Source of the DNA: an archaeon
GTDB lineage: Archaea; Thermoproteota; Nitrososphaeria; Nitrososphaerales; UBA183
Direction of reading: 5' to 3'
NCBI GenBank assembly: GCA_021828185.1
Contig: JAKASI010000007.1
Span: 1 to 51,465, forward strand
DNA: 51,465 nucleotides
Both the position numbers and the translations under genes were made by a program. Under the pieces are notes generated by a model. That model did not search any database, was not told the origin of the DNA, and saw nothing but the letters and a program-made list of their open reading frames with translations. Positions 18,400 to 27,305 of this stretch are shown here, piece after piece (positions within the stretch are counted from its first letter, which is position 1; the number at the start of each line of letters is the position of its first letter).

Positions 18400-19470
18400 A
18401 TGAGCATCGTGATGAAACCGGGCGCGACAAAAGAACAACTGAGCGCTGTGACACACAAAATCGAGTCCAAGGGACTGAAGGCCGACGTTTCGTCTGGAGA
18501 ATTCCAGACGGTCATCGGGGTGATTGGAGACGAGAAGAAACTGGATTTCGACCAACTCAAATCGATGCCCGGAGTCTACGATGCAATCAGAATCCAGGTT
18601 CCCTACAGGCTTGTCAGCCGCAGCTACATCCGCAGGGACGTCGTAGTGAAAGTCCGCGGGGTCTCAATCGGCAGAGATCACCCTCCTGTCTACATGTGTG
18701 GACCCTGCTCCATAGAAAGCTACGAGCAGATTTACCGTATTGCGAAGCAGGTGAAGGAGGCTGGCGCCCAAGTCCTAAGAGGCGGCGCCTACAAGCCAAG
18801 GACGTCCGTCCACTCGTTCCAAGGATTGGGCCTGGATGGCCTGAAGCACCTCCGTGATGTCGGCAACGACCTCGACCTTCCCACCGTGACCGAAGTCAGG
18901 AGCGAGGTCGACGTCGAGAAAGTGGCGGAGTACGCCGACATCCTACAGATTGGAGCTAGGAATATGTTCAATCAAGACCTGATTGAAGCAACAGCCAGGA
19001 CTCACAAGCCAATCCTCTTCAAGCGGAGCTTCGGGGCCCAGATTGACGAATACCTCAGTTTCGCGGAGCGGATAGTAGCCAACGGCAACAGGAACATAAT
19101 CCTCTGCGAACGCGGAATTACACCCCTCGGCGGCAGCTTCAAACCTCAGACCAGGTTCACTCTGGACCTGAACGCCATTCCTGTAGTCCGAAGGGAAACG
19201 CCCTTCCCTGTGATCGCCGACCCCAGCCATGGGACAGGAAGAAGGGAACTGATTACACCCATGAGCAGAGCAGCCATAGCGACGGGCGCCCACGGCCTGA
19301 TGATCGAAGTTCACGATAAGCCCCAGGAAGCGCTGAGCGACGGCGCTCAGGCGCTCCTTCCCAAGGAGCTAGGCGGCATCATCAAGACCTGCAACCTGCT
19401 CTACAAGACCATAAACGAGAGCGAGACCCCTTTCTCCAGTGACCTTCGCAATGAGAACGGCCAGAATTGA
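18400..19470 (+). CDS. aroF: 3-deoxy-7-phosphoheptulonate (DAHP) synthase, class I beta
   Basis: The 356-residue protein has an N-terminal ferredoxin-like regulatory domain (residues 1 to about 85) and a TIM barrel with the class I-beta signatures YMCGPCSIES (metal-binding Cys100), LRGGAYKPRTSVHSFQG, LCERGI and IADPSHGTGRR. It condenses PEP and erythrose 4-phosphate, the first committed step. The N-terminal domain resembles that of Thermotoga, where it allows Tyr/Phe inhibition. With aroB next to it, this archaeon appears to use the bacterial-style entry to the shikimate pathway rather than the aldolase route of methanogens. Confidence 0.95.
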   Translation: MSIVMKPGATKEQLSAVTHKIESKGLKADVSSGEFQTVIGVIGDEKKLDFDQLKSMPGVYDAIRIQVPYRLVSRSYIRRDVVVKVRGVSIGRDHPPVYMCGPCSIESYEQIYRIAKQVKEAGAQVLRGGAYKPRTSVHSFQGLGLDGLKHLRDVGNDLDLPTVTEVRSEVDVEKVAEYADILQIGARNMFNQDLIEATARTHKPILFKRSFGAQIDEYLSFAERIVANGNRNIILCERGITPLGGSFKPQTRFTLDLNAIPVVRRETPFPVIADPSHGTGRRELITPMSRAAIATGAHGLMIEVHDKPQEALSDGAQALLPKELGGIIKTCNLLYKTINESETPFSSDLRNENGQN

Positions 19471-20575
19471 AGTCTCGCTGACCTCTGGAGACGATAAGAG
19501 CTACGAGATAGTCGTCCGCGATGGTATCCTAGGTGAACTTGTCGAGCGGCTGCCTCGCCTCGCGGATGCCAGCTCATTGTTCGTAGTGACTGACACGACT
19601 GTGTCGCGCCTGTATGGAAGGAAGCTGAAGGCCGAGCTCGCAGAGGCGTTTCGGAGCGTGGAGTTGGTATCCTTGCCACCAGGCGAGGCCAACAAGAACA
19701 TCGAGGCGGCGTGGGCCCTGGCCGCGAAGCTGAACCGGCTCGGAGCAGATAGGGAGAGCTCGGTCCTCGCCCTGGGGGGAGGCGTGGTAGGGGATCTCGC
19801 GGGCTTCGTCGCCTCGATTTACAAGAGGGGGATTGACCATTATCAGTTGCCGACCACGCTGCTCTCCCAGGTCGACAGCAGCATCGGTGGAAAGACTGGA
19901 GTCGACGCCCCCTGGGGCAAGAACCAGATTGGCACGTTCCACCAGCCAAAGGGAGTCCTGACCGACCCCCTCGTGCTCAGGACCCTTCCTCGCGAGGAGA
20001 TCATGAATGGGGTCGCAGAAATCGTGAAGTGCGCGGTCGTCGCGGACAAGAGGATGTTCGACAAGCTATCGAAACTCGTCGGTACGGAAACTAGGATTCC
20101 GAACGAAATCATAGTCGACGCCTGTAGGATAAAGGCGGCCTTGGTATCGAAGGACGAGAGAGAAGCGGACCTGAGGTCCGTTCTTAACTATGGGCATACC
20201 GTCGGCCACGCCATCGAAGGCGCTTCTGATTACAAGATGGGACATGGCGCCTGTGTGATTTTGGGTATGATCGCCGAGGGGTGGATTGCCCTGCGCCTCG
20301 GAATCCTCCGAAGGGACGATTTCGAGAGGCAGTCCCAATTGCTGCTGAGGCTATCCATGAGACCAGAGACTGAGGCGGCGAACCTCAACAAGGACGCGTT
20401 GCTCAGGTTCGCGCTTGCCGACAAGAAGTCTTCGTCTTCGACGATACGAATGAGCCTTCCTGCGGAACTGGGACGGATGCATACCACAAAGGACGGAAGT
20501 CACAGGATTCCTGTCTCCAGTGAAATTTTCAAGCAATCTATCGACCACCTCATAGGCGTCCTCTCGTCAAATTGA
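19451..20575 (+). CDS. aroB: 3-dehydroquinate synthase
   Basis: The sequence has the NAD-dependent dehydroquinate synthase motifs VLALGGGVVGDLAGFVASIY, PTTLLSQVDSSIGGKTGVD and LNYGHTVGHAIE, including the metal-binding histidines. It cyclises DAHP to 3-dehydroquinate. I chose the ATG at 19451, overlapping the DAHP synthase end by 20 nt; an in-frame GTG at 19439 is an alternative. About 374 aa. The pair forms a two-gene transcript divergent from the rest of the aromatic genes. Confidence 0.95.
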   Translation: MRTARIEVSLTSGDDKSYEIVVRDGILGELVERLPRLADASSLFVVTDTTVSRLYGRKLKAELAEAFRSVELVSLPPGEANKNIEAAWALAAKLNRLGADRESSVLALGGGVVGDLAGFVASIYKRGIDHYQLPTTLLSQVDSSIGGKTGVDAPWGKNQIGTFHQPKGVLTDPLVLRTLPREEIMNGVAEIVKCAVVADKRMFDKLSKLVGTETRIPNEIIVDACRIKAALVSKDEREADLRSVLNYGHTVGHAIEGASDYKMGHGACVILGMIAEGWIALRLGILRRDDFERQSQLLLRLSMRPETEAANLNKDALLRFALADKKSSSSTIRMSLPAELGRMHTTKDGSHRIPVSSEIFKQSIDHLIGVLSSN

Positions 20576-20943
20576 GGGTCTGGGATACTTGCGCGGGGAC
20601 TGGTGGACCGATTTGCGGTTGTCCGCGCGTTCTACTGCAGGTCCCTCGACCGCCGTCCCGCTTGTGGTGGAGCCTAGGATTTCAATGCCGGGTGTCCCGG
20701 CGATTGGGCTGACTGCCTTTGGAGGACTGTGAGCTTGCTGATTCGAGCGCGGTGCGTTTGGTTATGTTCACCGTTTCGTTGTGGGTTCCACGCTTGGCGA
20801 TAATCAAAGCGCCAGAGGGTGCCGAGCCCCACTCCCCGCGCCACGCCCTAAACGAACTTCGGAACCGCTCATGTGTGATGAGCTGCGCCTAGCGCAACTC
20901 TCTCTGCAAATTATCGAGGGTCGAAGCCCATCCTCCATTGAAT
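20576..20943. other. intergenic stretch, no gene recognised
   Basis: These 368 bp between the convergent aroB and the serine hydrolase gene show no open frame with protein-like character on either strand and no clear repeat. The composition is more even than in the neighbouring genes. It may be the flank of the block that brought in the serine hydrolase gene. Confidence 0.4.
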
Positions 20944-22059
20944 CTACTGACCGGGGCGGGCCTGGTTCTTCGGCGTGAAGAAGAAGTCGGCAATGTGCTC
21001 GCCTAGGGCGCTGGGTTTCAGGTCGGAGCGGTTGCAGAGGACGATGACCGTCAAACGATCGTGGGTGAAGCGCTGGATGCTGGCGCGAAAGCCGACTGTC
21101 TCGCCATGGTGCCACATGCGAGGATGGCCGTTGTAGGGATTCAGGAACCAGCCGAAACCATAGGCGGCGGGCTCACCGTTGGGGCCGATGGGACCGCCAT
21201 TCGGGACGTTGACGGGAGAGAGCGCAGGCTGCATTTCCTCTTCACTGAGGAGCGCGTGATGGGCGAGCGCCTCATCCCACTTGGCCAGGTCGTTCAGGGA
21301 AGAGTAGACACCGCCGTCGCCCAGAGTTGCGGAGGTGGCGTCTTGGTCCGTTTCTATCCAGCCGCTCCCCTGCTTCGAATGCCCGTAAGCGCGATTCGGA
21401 ACTTCGTTTCTCCCCTTGACGTAGGCCACGGTGTCCCTCATGCCGAGTGGGGAGAAGATGCGATCGTCGAGGAATTCAGGAAACGGTTTGTGAGAGACAC
21501 GCGCGATGATGTGTCCCAGAAGGACGTAGCCGGAATTGCTGTATGCCCATCTTGTGCCTGGCTGAAACTTTGTAGTCGCAAGCTTGAGGAGGGCGAGGGC
21601 GCCGGCGTCGCTAATCTGGGGCCGTTGGTCAGGCGGCGTGTTTGGCTGGGGCTGAGGCATTGAATCTTCGTAGTCAAGCAGGCCGGAGGTGTGGTTGAGC
21701 AGGTTGCGGATGACGATCGATCTCCCGTACGCTGGGAAGTCGGGGAGAACATCGGTGAGGTGCGTGTCGTAGGTGAGCGCACGGTCGCGTATGAGAAGCA
21801 TGGTGGCCATGGCAGTGAACTGTTTGGTACAGGAAGCGAGGCGAAAATTTGTAGTGGGGTCGATCTTTGTGCGCGTGTGGAGGTCGCGGAGACCATAGCC
21901 ACGCTCGAAGATGGTGCTGCCATCCTTGCGGACGAGCAATGCGAGCCCAGGGGCGTCAGGTTCTGAGATGGAAGAGAGAGTGGAGTCAATCAGACTCGGC
22001 GTTAGTACGCGGTTCGATGGTGAGTCGTGAAATCGAGGTGTTTTGGCCGTGAAAGCCAC
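20944..22059 (-). CDS. serine hydrolase of the class C beta-lactamase/DD-peptidase superfamily
   Basis: The 371-residue protein has the SxxK motif (SCTKQF, Ser76 and Lys79), a YxN motif (YSNSGY) and a late His-His-Gly (MWHHGETVGF) in the KTG position. That set defines the class C beta-lactamase-like hydrolases, which include esterases and D-aminopeptidases as well as lactamases. No signal peptide is obvious. In the parts I read, Arg is mostly CGC/CGT, unlike the AGG/AGA-rich genes around it, and the protein resembles bacterial homologues, so horizontal acquisition is likely. The true substrate is unknown. Confidence 0.9.
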   Translation of the reverse strand: MAFTAKTPRFHDSPSNRVLTPSLIDSTLSSISEPDAPGLALLVRKDGSTIFERGYGLRDLHTRTKIDPTTNFRLASCTKQFTAMATMLLIRDRALTYDTHLTDVLPDFPAYGRSIVIRNLLNHTSGLLDYEDSMPQPQPNTPPDQRPQISDAGALALLKLATTKFQPGTRWAYSNSGYVLLGHIIARVSHKPFPEFLDDRIFSPLGMRDTVAYVKGRNEVPNRAYGHSKQGSGWIETDQDATSATLGDGGVYSSLNDLAKWDEALAHHALLSEEEMQPALSPVNVPNGGPIGPNGEPAAYGFGWFLNPYNGHPRMWHHGETVGFRASIQRFTHDRLTVIVLCNRSDLKPSALGEHIADFFFTPKNQARPGQ

Positions 22060-22270
22060 GCAAAGGACGATGATAATACAGTTTCGAGGGCTATTGCGTC
22101 ACCTTTGTCAGTTATCTCGCTTCGCTTGGTTACGAGGCCCACCAAACGTGTCCACCGTCTGCGGCTGGCTTGTGGATTAAGGGATTGGGCAGGCCTGTTG
22201 CGGAGGCAGCAGTCTGCGTGGGATTCGTCCTTTTGCAGTTAAATATGTGTGGCTGACCCTAATCCATTAG

Positions 22271-22918
22271 ATGACGCTCAGGCAGATTACGCTGCGGGTG
22301 AAGACAGAGAGCAGGCTGCAAGATGCGGCAAAAGCCAACGGCGTCAAGCTGAGCGTCGTGGACTGCAAACCTTTCAACAAGACGGGGATGTCGTTGCTGC
22401 TAGAGCTCGGGGGTGAGCCCCAGAGCATCCACGCGGCAATCGCGGAGATACGGAGGACAGAGGGGGTCAGGCAGGCGATCGAAGGCGAGGGAGAAGAAGA
22501 CTCTGTCCCGCTGCTGGTAGTGCTCTCCAGGCCAGCGATATGCGCGGCTTCGAACGACGCCGCCGTAATCTGTCTCAAGTGCCCCCTCGATGCGGAATCC
22601 CAGCCCGCGTTGTGGAAGTTTGTGGTCCGCAAGACCAGTGATTTCAAGCAGGTGCTGTCGAAGCTGGAGAAGGAAGGGGTCGAGGCGAAGACTGAAGACA
22701 TCACTCCTCTTGAGAGGAAGCCAGCCCTCACCGACAGGCAGAGAGAGATTATGGCAAAGGCAGTAGCTCACGGATACTTCGAATTCCCCAGGAAGATTAC
22801 CCTCACAGCCCTGAGCGAGCTGGTCGGGGTGCAACCTTCGACACTCGACGAGATCCTGAGAGGCGCGGAGCGTCGTATTGTGACCAACGCCGTCGGCTTT
22901 CCATTCCAAGAAGAGTGA
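22271..22918 (+). CDS. HTH_10 (bacterio-opsin activator type) regulator
   Basis: The C-terminal 60 residues, ALTDRQREIMAKAVAHGYFEFPRKITLTALSELVGVQPSTLDEILRGAE, are split here only for description: LTDRQREIM, HGYFEFPRKI and VQPSTLDEILR are hallmarks of the Bat-type HTH_10 domain common in archaeal regulators. The N-terminal 140 residues form a sensing domain with a short Cys motif (CLKCP). A TATA-like TTAAATATG lies at 22230-22238, about 33 bp before the ATG. Targets are not apparent; neighbours are a hydrolase and a peptidase. Confidence 0.85.
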   Translation: MTLRQITLRVKTESRLQDAAKANGVKLSVVDCKPFNKTGMSLLLELGGEPQSIHAAIAEIRRTEGVRQAIEGEGEEDSVPLLVVLSRPAICAASNDAAVICLKCPLDAESQPALWKFVVRKTSDFKQVLSKLEKEGVEAKTEDITPLERKPALTDRQREIMAKAVAHGYFEFPRKITLTALSELVGVQPSTLDEILRGAERRIVTNAVGFPFQEE

Positions 22919-23200
22919 GCGCTCGGGTGCCAATCCGGGGGCGCCCGCTTCGTTCTCGGCGTTTGGCTCCATCCCCCTGACATTAGGCGCCTCTGTTGCC
23001 AGTGGTGTCGGCCAAGTCGGTGAGGTTAGTTCGTCGACGTTCATAGAGCCGTGAACGGGCGGACCAACCCCCGACAGTCATTTCCACTGCCTGGGATCCG
23101 CTTGTTCGAACCACGCCCCGCATTGTGGGTACGGTCCAACTGGAGGCTTGGCATAAACGCGCCAGAAGACGGATAAGCCTGCCGGCCTGACCGGACGTGC

Positions 23201-24391
23201 ATGAGAGAGGGGAGCGGGGCGCTGAAACAGGAGTTTCTGGAGAAGAAATTGAAGGTCGTCCGCAAGACGATGGACAAGCGCGGGGTCGACATGTGGATCA
23301 CCTTCTCTCGCGAGGGGAACGAAGACCCGCTGGCCGGGGATCTCCGGTTCGACCACCTCACATGGCGTTCCGCGGCGGTCATCGAACGGGATGGGGAACG
23401 TACGGCCATCGTTGGGAGCTTGGAGTCAGAGCTGGTGAGAAGCCGCGGGATGTATCACAAGGTGATTGGGTATGGGAGAGAGGGGGCCGCCCCCGCGCTC
23501 AGGGAGCTGGTCTCCAAGAGGAGACCGAAGAGGATAGCTGTCAACACCAGCCGCGACCTCGGCGCCGCCGACGGCCTCAGCTCAGGGATGGAGCGGTACC
23601 TGAGGGCAGCTCTCAAAGCCTACGCCAAGAGTTTCGTCTCCGCCGAGGACATCGCCATCGCCCTCCGAGCGAAGCTGATTCCTGAGGAGGTCGAACTGCT
23701 CGCGAAATCTATCAGGGAGTGCGAGGGGATCTACGACGAGCTCGAGCAGGAGATAAGGCCGGGGAGGACCGACAAGCAGGTCCATGACGCGGCCCAGGCG
23801 CTCATAGAGGAGCGGCGGCTGACTCCGGCCTGGGCGGCAGACCACTGTCCCTCGGTAGCGGTAGGAGCCGCCCCGGCGGCGCACCTCGGATACCGCGGCG
23901 ACGAGATCGAAAGAGGGAACATGGTCAAGCTGGACTTCGGCGTCAGGTATGAAGGCTACTGCAGCGACCTCCAGAGGGTATACTATGTCGGAGGCGGGGC
24001 CGTCCCAGCGGAGGTGAAGAAGGCCTTCGGCGCCGCGAGGCGCGCCAACGACGCCGCGCTGACTATCCTCAGACCGGGGATCCCCGGCTGGAGGGTGGAC
24101 GCCGCGGCCAGGCAACTCATCGTCAAAGAGGGTTTCCCTGAATACATGCACGCGCTCGGGCACGTCCTGGGGAGGAGCACCCACGAGATAGGGCCCCTCC
24201 TCGGACCCAGGTGGCCGAACCGCTATGGAAAGCAGGGGGAGAAGGAGGTCGAAGAGGACATTGTCTTCACCATAGAGCCTTCGGTCGAAGGGAGGGCGGG
24301 GACCTGCAACCTTGAGCAGGATGTCTTGGTGACCGCAAACGGCTACAGGGAGCTGTCAAAGAGCCAGAGGGAAATAATCGTCCTGGGCTGA
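23201..24391 (+). CDS. M24-family aminopeptidase (Xaa-Pro peptidase type)
   Basis: A 396-residue protein with the creatinase-like N-terminal domain (residues 1 to about 165) and the pita-bread M24 domain. Metal ligands can be followed as KLDFGVRYEGYCSDLQRV (two Asp), HALGHVLG (His), IEPSVEG (Glu) and NLEQDVLV (Glu). This predicts a dinuclear-metal peptidase removing N-terminal residues, probably before proline, from peptides in the cytoplasm; creatinase-like activities are also possible in this superfamily. It stands alone, with no clear operon partner. Confidence 0.92.
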   Translation: MREGSGALKQEFLEKKLKVVRKTMDKRGVDMWITFSREGNEDPLAGDLRFDHLTWRSAAVIERDGERTAIVGSLESELVRSRGMYHKVIGYGREGAAPALRELVSKRRPKRIAVNTSRDLGAADGLSSGMERYLRAALKAYAKSFVSAEDIAIALRAKLIPEEVELLAKSIRECEGIYDELEQEIRPGRTDKQVHDAAQALIEERRLTPAWAADHCPSVAVGAAPAAHLGYRGDEIERGNMVKLDFGVRYEGYCSDLQRVYYVGGGAVPAEVKKAFGAARRANDAALTILRPGIPGWRVDAAARQLIVKEGFPEYMHALGHVLGRSTHEIGPLLGPRWPNRYGKQGEKEVEEDIVFTIEPSVEGRAGTCNLEQDVLVTANGYRELSKSQREIIVLG

Positions 24392-24497
24392 TTCTTCTTG
24401 ACAGCCAAGATTGAATCTCCGCTTCGGTTAAGAGAGAGTCGTCCATCTTGCCGGCCATGAACGCCTAGCCGCACGCGAGGCTCTTGACCCAGAAAGA

Positions 24498-24786
24498 GTG
24501 CGCGGCCCTCGGGCGGGCCCCCCGAAGGCGTTTGTCCAGCTTGTCACCCGCGTCTCGAATGGGGTCTCGGCAGGGTGGTCGTGGCATGACGAGTCTCAGG
24601 GGATCGCGGAGTGGTCCTTCGAGAACTCGGACACGACTTCGTACTTCTCAGGAACGCCTACTACTTCGGGGGTACTCCCCTGACCCGTCCACGTTCACCC
24701 TGACCGAGGTCCTGGCGGAGAGCGGAGCCCCCTACGACATACTCCCGTTCAGGGACACGTATGCGGACGGACAGTGCCCGCAGTAG
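24498..24786 (+). pseudogene. frameshifted gene of unknown function
   Basis: Two adjacent frames both read like one protein. Frame one gives VQLVTRVSNGVSAGWSWHD and IAEWSFENSDTTSYFSGTP, then stops at 24683. The next frame continues DPSTFTLTEVLAESGAPYD and ILPFRDTYADGQCPQ to a stop at 24786. Deleting one G from the five-G run at 24668-24672 joins them exactly (TTSG-YSPDPSTF). The first frame is open back to 24432 and GTG 24498 is only one possible start. I do not recognise the product. It is either a recent pseudogene or a real gene with a homopolymer error. Confidence 0.5.
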
Positions 24787-24812
24787 GCCAATGTAGTACT
24801 ACCCCCGAATCT

Positions 24813-25178
24813 TCAGACAGGCTTTGACGCGGCCGCCTGCTGAGGCTGGGGATTTGAAGGAGGCACAGCCAGCGGCGGCTCTGCTATCTTGGAGAGTGCT
24901 GTCCGGCCCAGCGCTGTCAGGCGGTACCTTGCTGGGTTCCCGAAGAGGTCCACCCTGAACTCGATGAAGCCGAGGGACGTAAGCTGTCTCACCACCCAGA
25001 TGGTTGTCCACTCGGAGCTATCGTTGGTTGCGTCGTCAAGCTCGGCGTTGCTCATCCCCTCCTCACTCTTGGCGAGGACGGCCAGCGCCGCATTCAGGTG
25101 AGGAGAGGCGGCGACCTTCTCCAGCGTCTCCTGTTGGCCTTGGGGATCGGAAGGCCATACCCATAGACCCTTTGGCAT
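24813..25178 (-). CDS. winged-helix DNA-binding protein, 121 aa
   Basis: Residues about 25-100 form a winged helix: NAALAVLAKSEEGMSNAELDD, then WTTIWVVRQLTSLGFIEFR as recognition helix, and NPARYRLTALGRTALSKI as wing. The C-terminal 20 residues are Pro/Gln/Ala-rich and probably disordered. Similar small regulators are common in this archaeal group. A TATA-like GATTTATGAA at 25200-25209 on the minus strand lies about 25 bp before the ATG, so the transcript is probably leaderless. Target genes unknown. Confidence 0.8.
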   Translation of the reverse strand: MPKGLWVWPSDPQGQQETLEKVAASPHLNAALAVLAKSEEGMSNAELDDATNDSSEWTTIWVVRQLTSLGFIEFRVDLFGNPARYRLTALGRTALSKIAEPPLAVPPSNPQPQQAAASKPV

Positions 25179-25336
25179 CGGTGCGGTCGATTGCTATCGA
25201 TTCATAAATCCTAGGGTATAGATAGGGCGTATGTATGGTTCAGTATGTTCATGCTTCCATTCAGTTTCAGAGGCACAGAGCATGCTTGACGGCGAATTGA
25301 GGGAAATATACGGCGCGTCTTGGGTCTTAGTGTTTC

Positions 25337-25903
25337 CTAGCTGATACCCGAATCTTTCTTCGCCATCGCATACCACTTTGGGAACTTCCGAAGGCTTCTT
25401 GGGAACACCCTCTTCCACTCGTTGGTTGGTATTTCTCGCAGCTCCGTGACATCCACTCTCTTGCCCCGATCCGCAAGGATGTAGCCCCAGGTGAATCCGA
25501 CCAGAGGGTAGAAGCGCCTGCTGGCCTCGCGTCTGGGCTGGGAAATGAACTGGAATAGGAATGTATACGCTCTCCAAGTCATGCTCGTCTTAGGCCTGTT
25601 GCATGGAGCGTCATACATGCTCGGCTTGTATCCCACTTCGCAGTAGGGGAAGTCGTTGCCTTGCATGGAAGGAGCAAGATCGACTTCGAAGTGCCTTTCC
25701 AAGCCGTCACCATGGATATGGGATATTATCTGAATCCAACCGAACATGGCCTCGTAGCCTTTGCCGTCGAAGGAGACTGTCGCCTTCATGACCGGGAATC
25801 CGCGCACCATTTCGTCAGTGAACTCTCGCCCTATGGCCGTGAAGCCCGAGTACTCTACCCCTTGGTTGACCGTGTAGTGAATATTCACCTTCCCCTTGTG
25901 CAT
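25337..25903 (-). CDS. conserved-looking hypothetical protein, 188 aa
   Basis: I do not recognise this family. The protein is soluble, rich in aromatic residues (FGWIQIISHIHGDG, MTWRAYTFLFQF, FYPLVGFTWGYI) and probably mixed alpha/beta. I place the start at the ATG at 25903 because a TATA-like CTAAAAATATC at 25926-25936 on the minus strand lies 25-30 bp upstream; the frame is open to another ATG at 25957, which would lie upstream of that box. The composition is less GC-rich than that of its neighbours, which could mean later acquisition. Confidence 0.7.
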   Translation of the reverse strand: MHKGKVNIHYTVNQGVEYSGFTAIGREFTDEMVRGFPVMKATVSFDGKGYEAMFGWIQIISHIHGDGLERHFEVDLAPSMQGNDFPYCEVGYKPSMYDAPCNRPKTSMTWRAYTFLFQFISQPRREASRRFYPLVGFTWGYILADRGKRVDVTELREIPTNEWKRVFPRSLRKFPKWYAMAKKDSGIS

Positions 25904-26133
25904 GCCCAGCACGAATGGTATCGACGATATTTTTAGTGGCAAAGCACTCTGCTTCAAACTTCCCTTTCATTAATCAGGAAGGCTAGCAGCTTCTTAAGAT
26001 TGACTCACTCTTGGTTGCGCCCTGAGGCTGGTCCAATGAGTGCGATGACGGATTCATACAAGTTCACGATGTTATCAATTGTTTTAGTTCAACCAAGAGG
26101 TAAGCGCGGCGTGTATCTGGAGCGTCGGCAGCC

Positions 26134-26400
26134 ATGGAAGTAGTAACCGAATACGCTGACCAGAGGACTGAGCTCGAGGAGAAGATCAGGTCTCTCGACA
26201 CCGAGAAGGCTTCGCTCCTGGCCGACATCGACTCCCTAAAGGAGAAGATAGCCACTCTCGAGCTGGAGAAGTCTGCAAATGAGCTGGAAAGCCAGGTGCA
26301 GGCCCTTCGGACCGAGAAGGCTGTGCTGGAAGAGAAGGTCGCTTCATACGAATCAGAAGCGGGCTACGCTCTTCCGCCCGTCGTCTCCGGGGGAGTCTAG
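26134..26400 (+). CDS. small coiled-coil protein, 88 aa
   Basis: Residues about 5-75 are almost pure coiled coil with clear heptads (ELEEKIRSLDTEK, IDSLKEKIATLELEK, VQALRTEKAVLEEKV), followed by a short Gly/Pro-rich tail. There is no membrane segment or enzymatic motif. It ends one base before the stop of the convergent zinc-ribbon coiled-coil gene at 26402. Function unknown; a structural or scaffold role is a guess. Confidence 0.7.
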   Translation: MEVVTEYADQRTELEEKIRSLDTEKASLLADIDSLKEKIATLELEKSANELESQVQALRTEKAVLEEKVASYESEAGYALPPVVSGGV

Positions 26401-26401
26401 G

Positions 26402-26827
26402 CTAGCGCAGCCTGGAAGCCTTCTGCTCGAGTTCGCCCTTTTCTTTTCGCAAGAATCCGACGAACTCTTCGAGCTCGGCGAGCTTCTCTCTCATCCGCCT
26501 TACTTCGTTCTCCCTCGCGGCCTTGGCCATGGAGCTCTCCAGCTCCCGCTGCTGCCGCTCCATTTCGTGGACCCTCTCAGTTAGTCCTTCGTTCCCCTTT
26601 TTCACCGAGCCCAGTTCGTCTTGGATGGCTTTCAGTTGCTCCTCGGCGACGATCAAGTATCTCTGCTTGCTTATGACCGTGGGGAACTTCGTCCCGCATT
26701 GAGCGCATGTGTACATCCCGACCCGCCTCTCGGTCATGCCGCGTTCGCCCTTTGCCGGCTCGACTATCACGTTGAAAGACCGCGTCGGGAGAGACTCCTT
26801 GTTCCCGCACTTCGGGCAGCTAGGCAA
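26402..26827 (-). CDS. zinc-ribbon coiled-coil protein, 141 aa
   Basis: The N-terminal 50 residues form a zinc ribbon with paired cysteines CPKC (Cys4, Cys7) and CAQC (Cys41, Cys44). The rest is a long coiled coil (EEQLKAIQDELGSVKKG, VHEMERQQRELESSMAKA, KLAELEEFVGFLRKEKGE). Proteins of this layout are common and uncharacterised in Thaumarchaeota. A TATA-like TTTAACACG at 26849-26857 on the minus strand sits 25-30 bp before the ATG. Binding of nucleic acid through the ribbon is possible. Confidence 0.8.
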   Translation of the reverse strand: MPSCPKCGNKESLPTRSFNVIVEPAKGERGMTERRVGMYTCAQCGTKFPTVISKQRYLIVAEEQLKAIQDELGSVKKGNEGLTERVHEMERQQRELESSMAKAARENEVRRMREKLAELEEFVGFLRKEKGELEQKASRLR

Positions 26828-26902
26828 TCGCGTCTATGGCATGCGAGAACGTGTTAAAGTTTTTCCCGGGGCGAACGGAGGAGATGGGCGCCTCCCGGCA
26901 GC

Positions 26903-27187
26903 CTATGACTCTCTGATAGACTCGAGCTCGGAGACTGCGGACCAGAGCGTCACCCTCGCGAACGAGGGCATGTTGGGATCCTGGCCTACCTCGTCCAGAA
27001 GGCTGATGGCGTTCGCAGCCCTGACCGCCACGCTCTGTTTGGCGTCCTGGAGCATCAGCACCGAGTCCTTCATGATCTTCCTGATGTTACGTGGCGTTAT
27101 GTTGGAGTCTGAAATCTGCTGCAGGCTCACGACTGCCTTCGCGAGCTTCGCTTCGTTCTCCTGTTGTTTCTTCGCTTTTGCGCTCAA
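26903..27187 (-). CDS. UPF0147 family protein
   Basis: The 94-residue helical protein matches the UPF0147 family, with SDSNITPRNIRKIMKDSV, VAVRAANAISLLDEVGQDPNMP and ARVTLWSAVSELESIRE. The family is archaeal, conserved and of unknown function. Length matches. A TATA-like CACTTAATC lies at 27224-27232 on the minus strand, upstream of the ATG and back to back with the promoter of the next gene. Confidence 0.92.
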   Translation of the reverse strand: MSAKAKKQQENEAKLAKAVVSLQQISDSNITPRNIRKIMKDSVLMLQDAKQSVAVRAANAISLLDEVGQDPNMPSFARVTLWSAVSELESIRES

Positions 27188-27305
27188 TGAGTGACTCCGG
27201 GAACGGCGGTGCTCGGTATGATGGGATTAAGTGCTTTTCGAATGGGCCGTGTTTAATACGCACGCTGGAGCAGGCGATGCATTGGGTGGGACGTCCAAAG
27301 ACAGG

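Noticed and set aside
23085..23105. ORB-like core (GGCAGTGGAAA on the minus strand)
   Set aside because: It is single, lacks GGCTCC and a properly spaced GGGG, and lies in an ordinary intergenic region; chance is likely.
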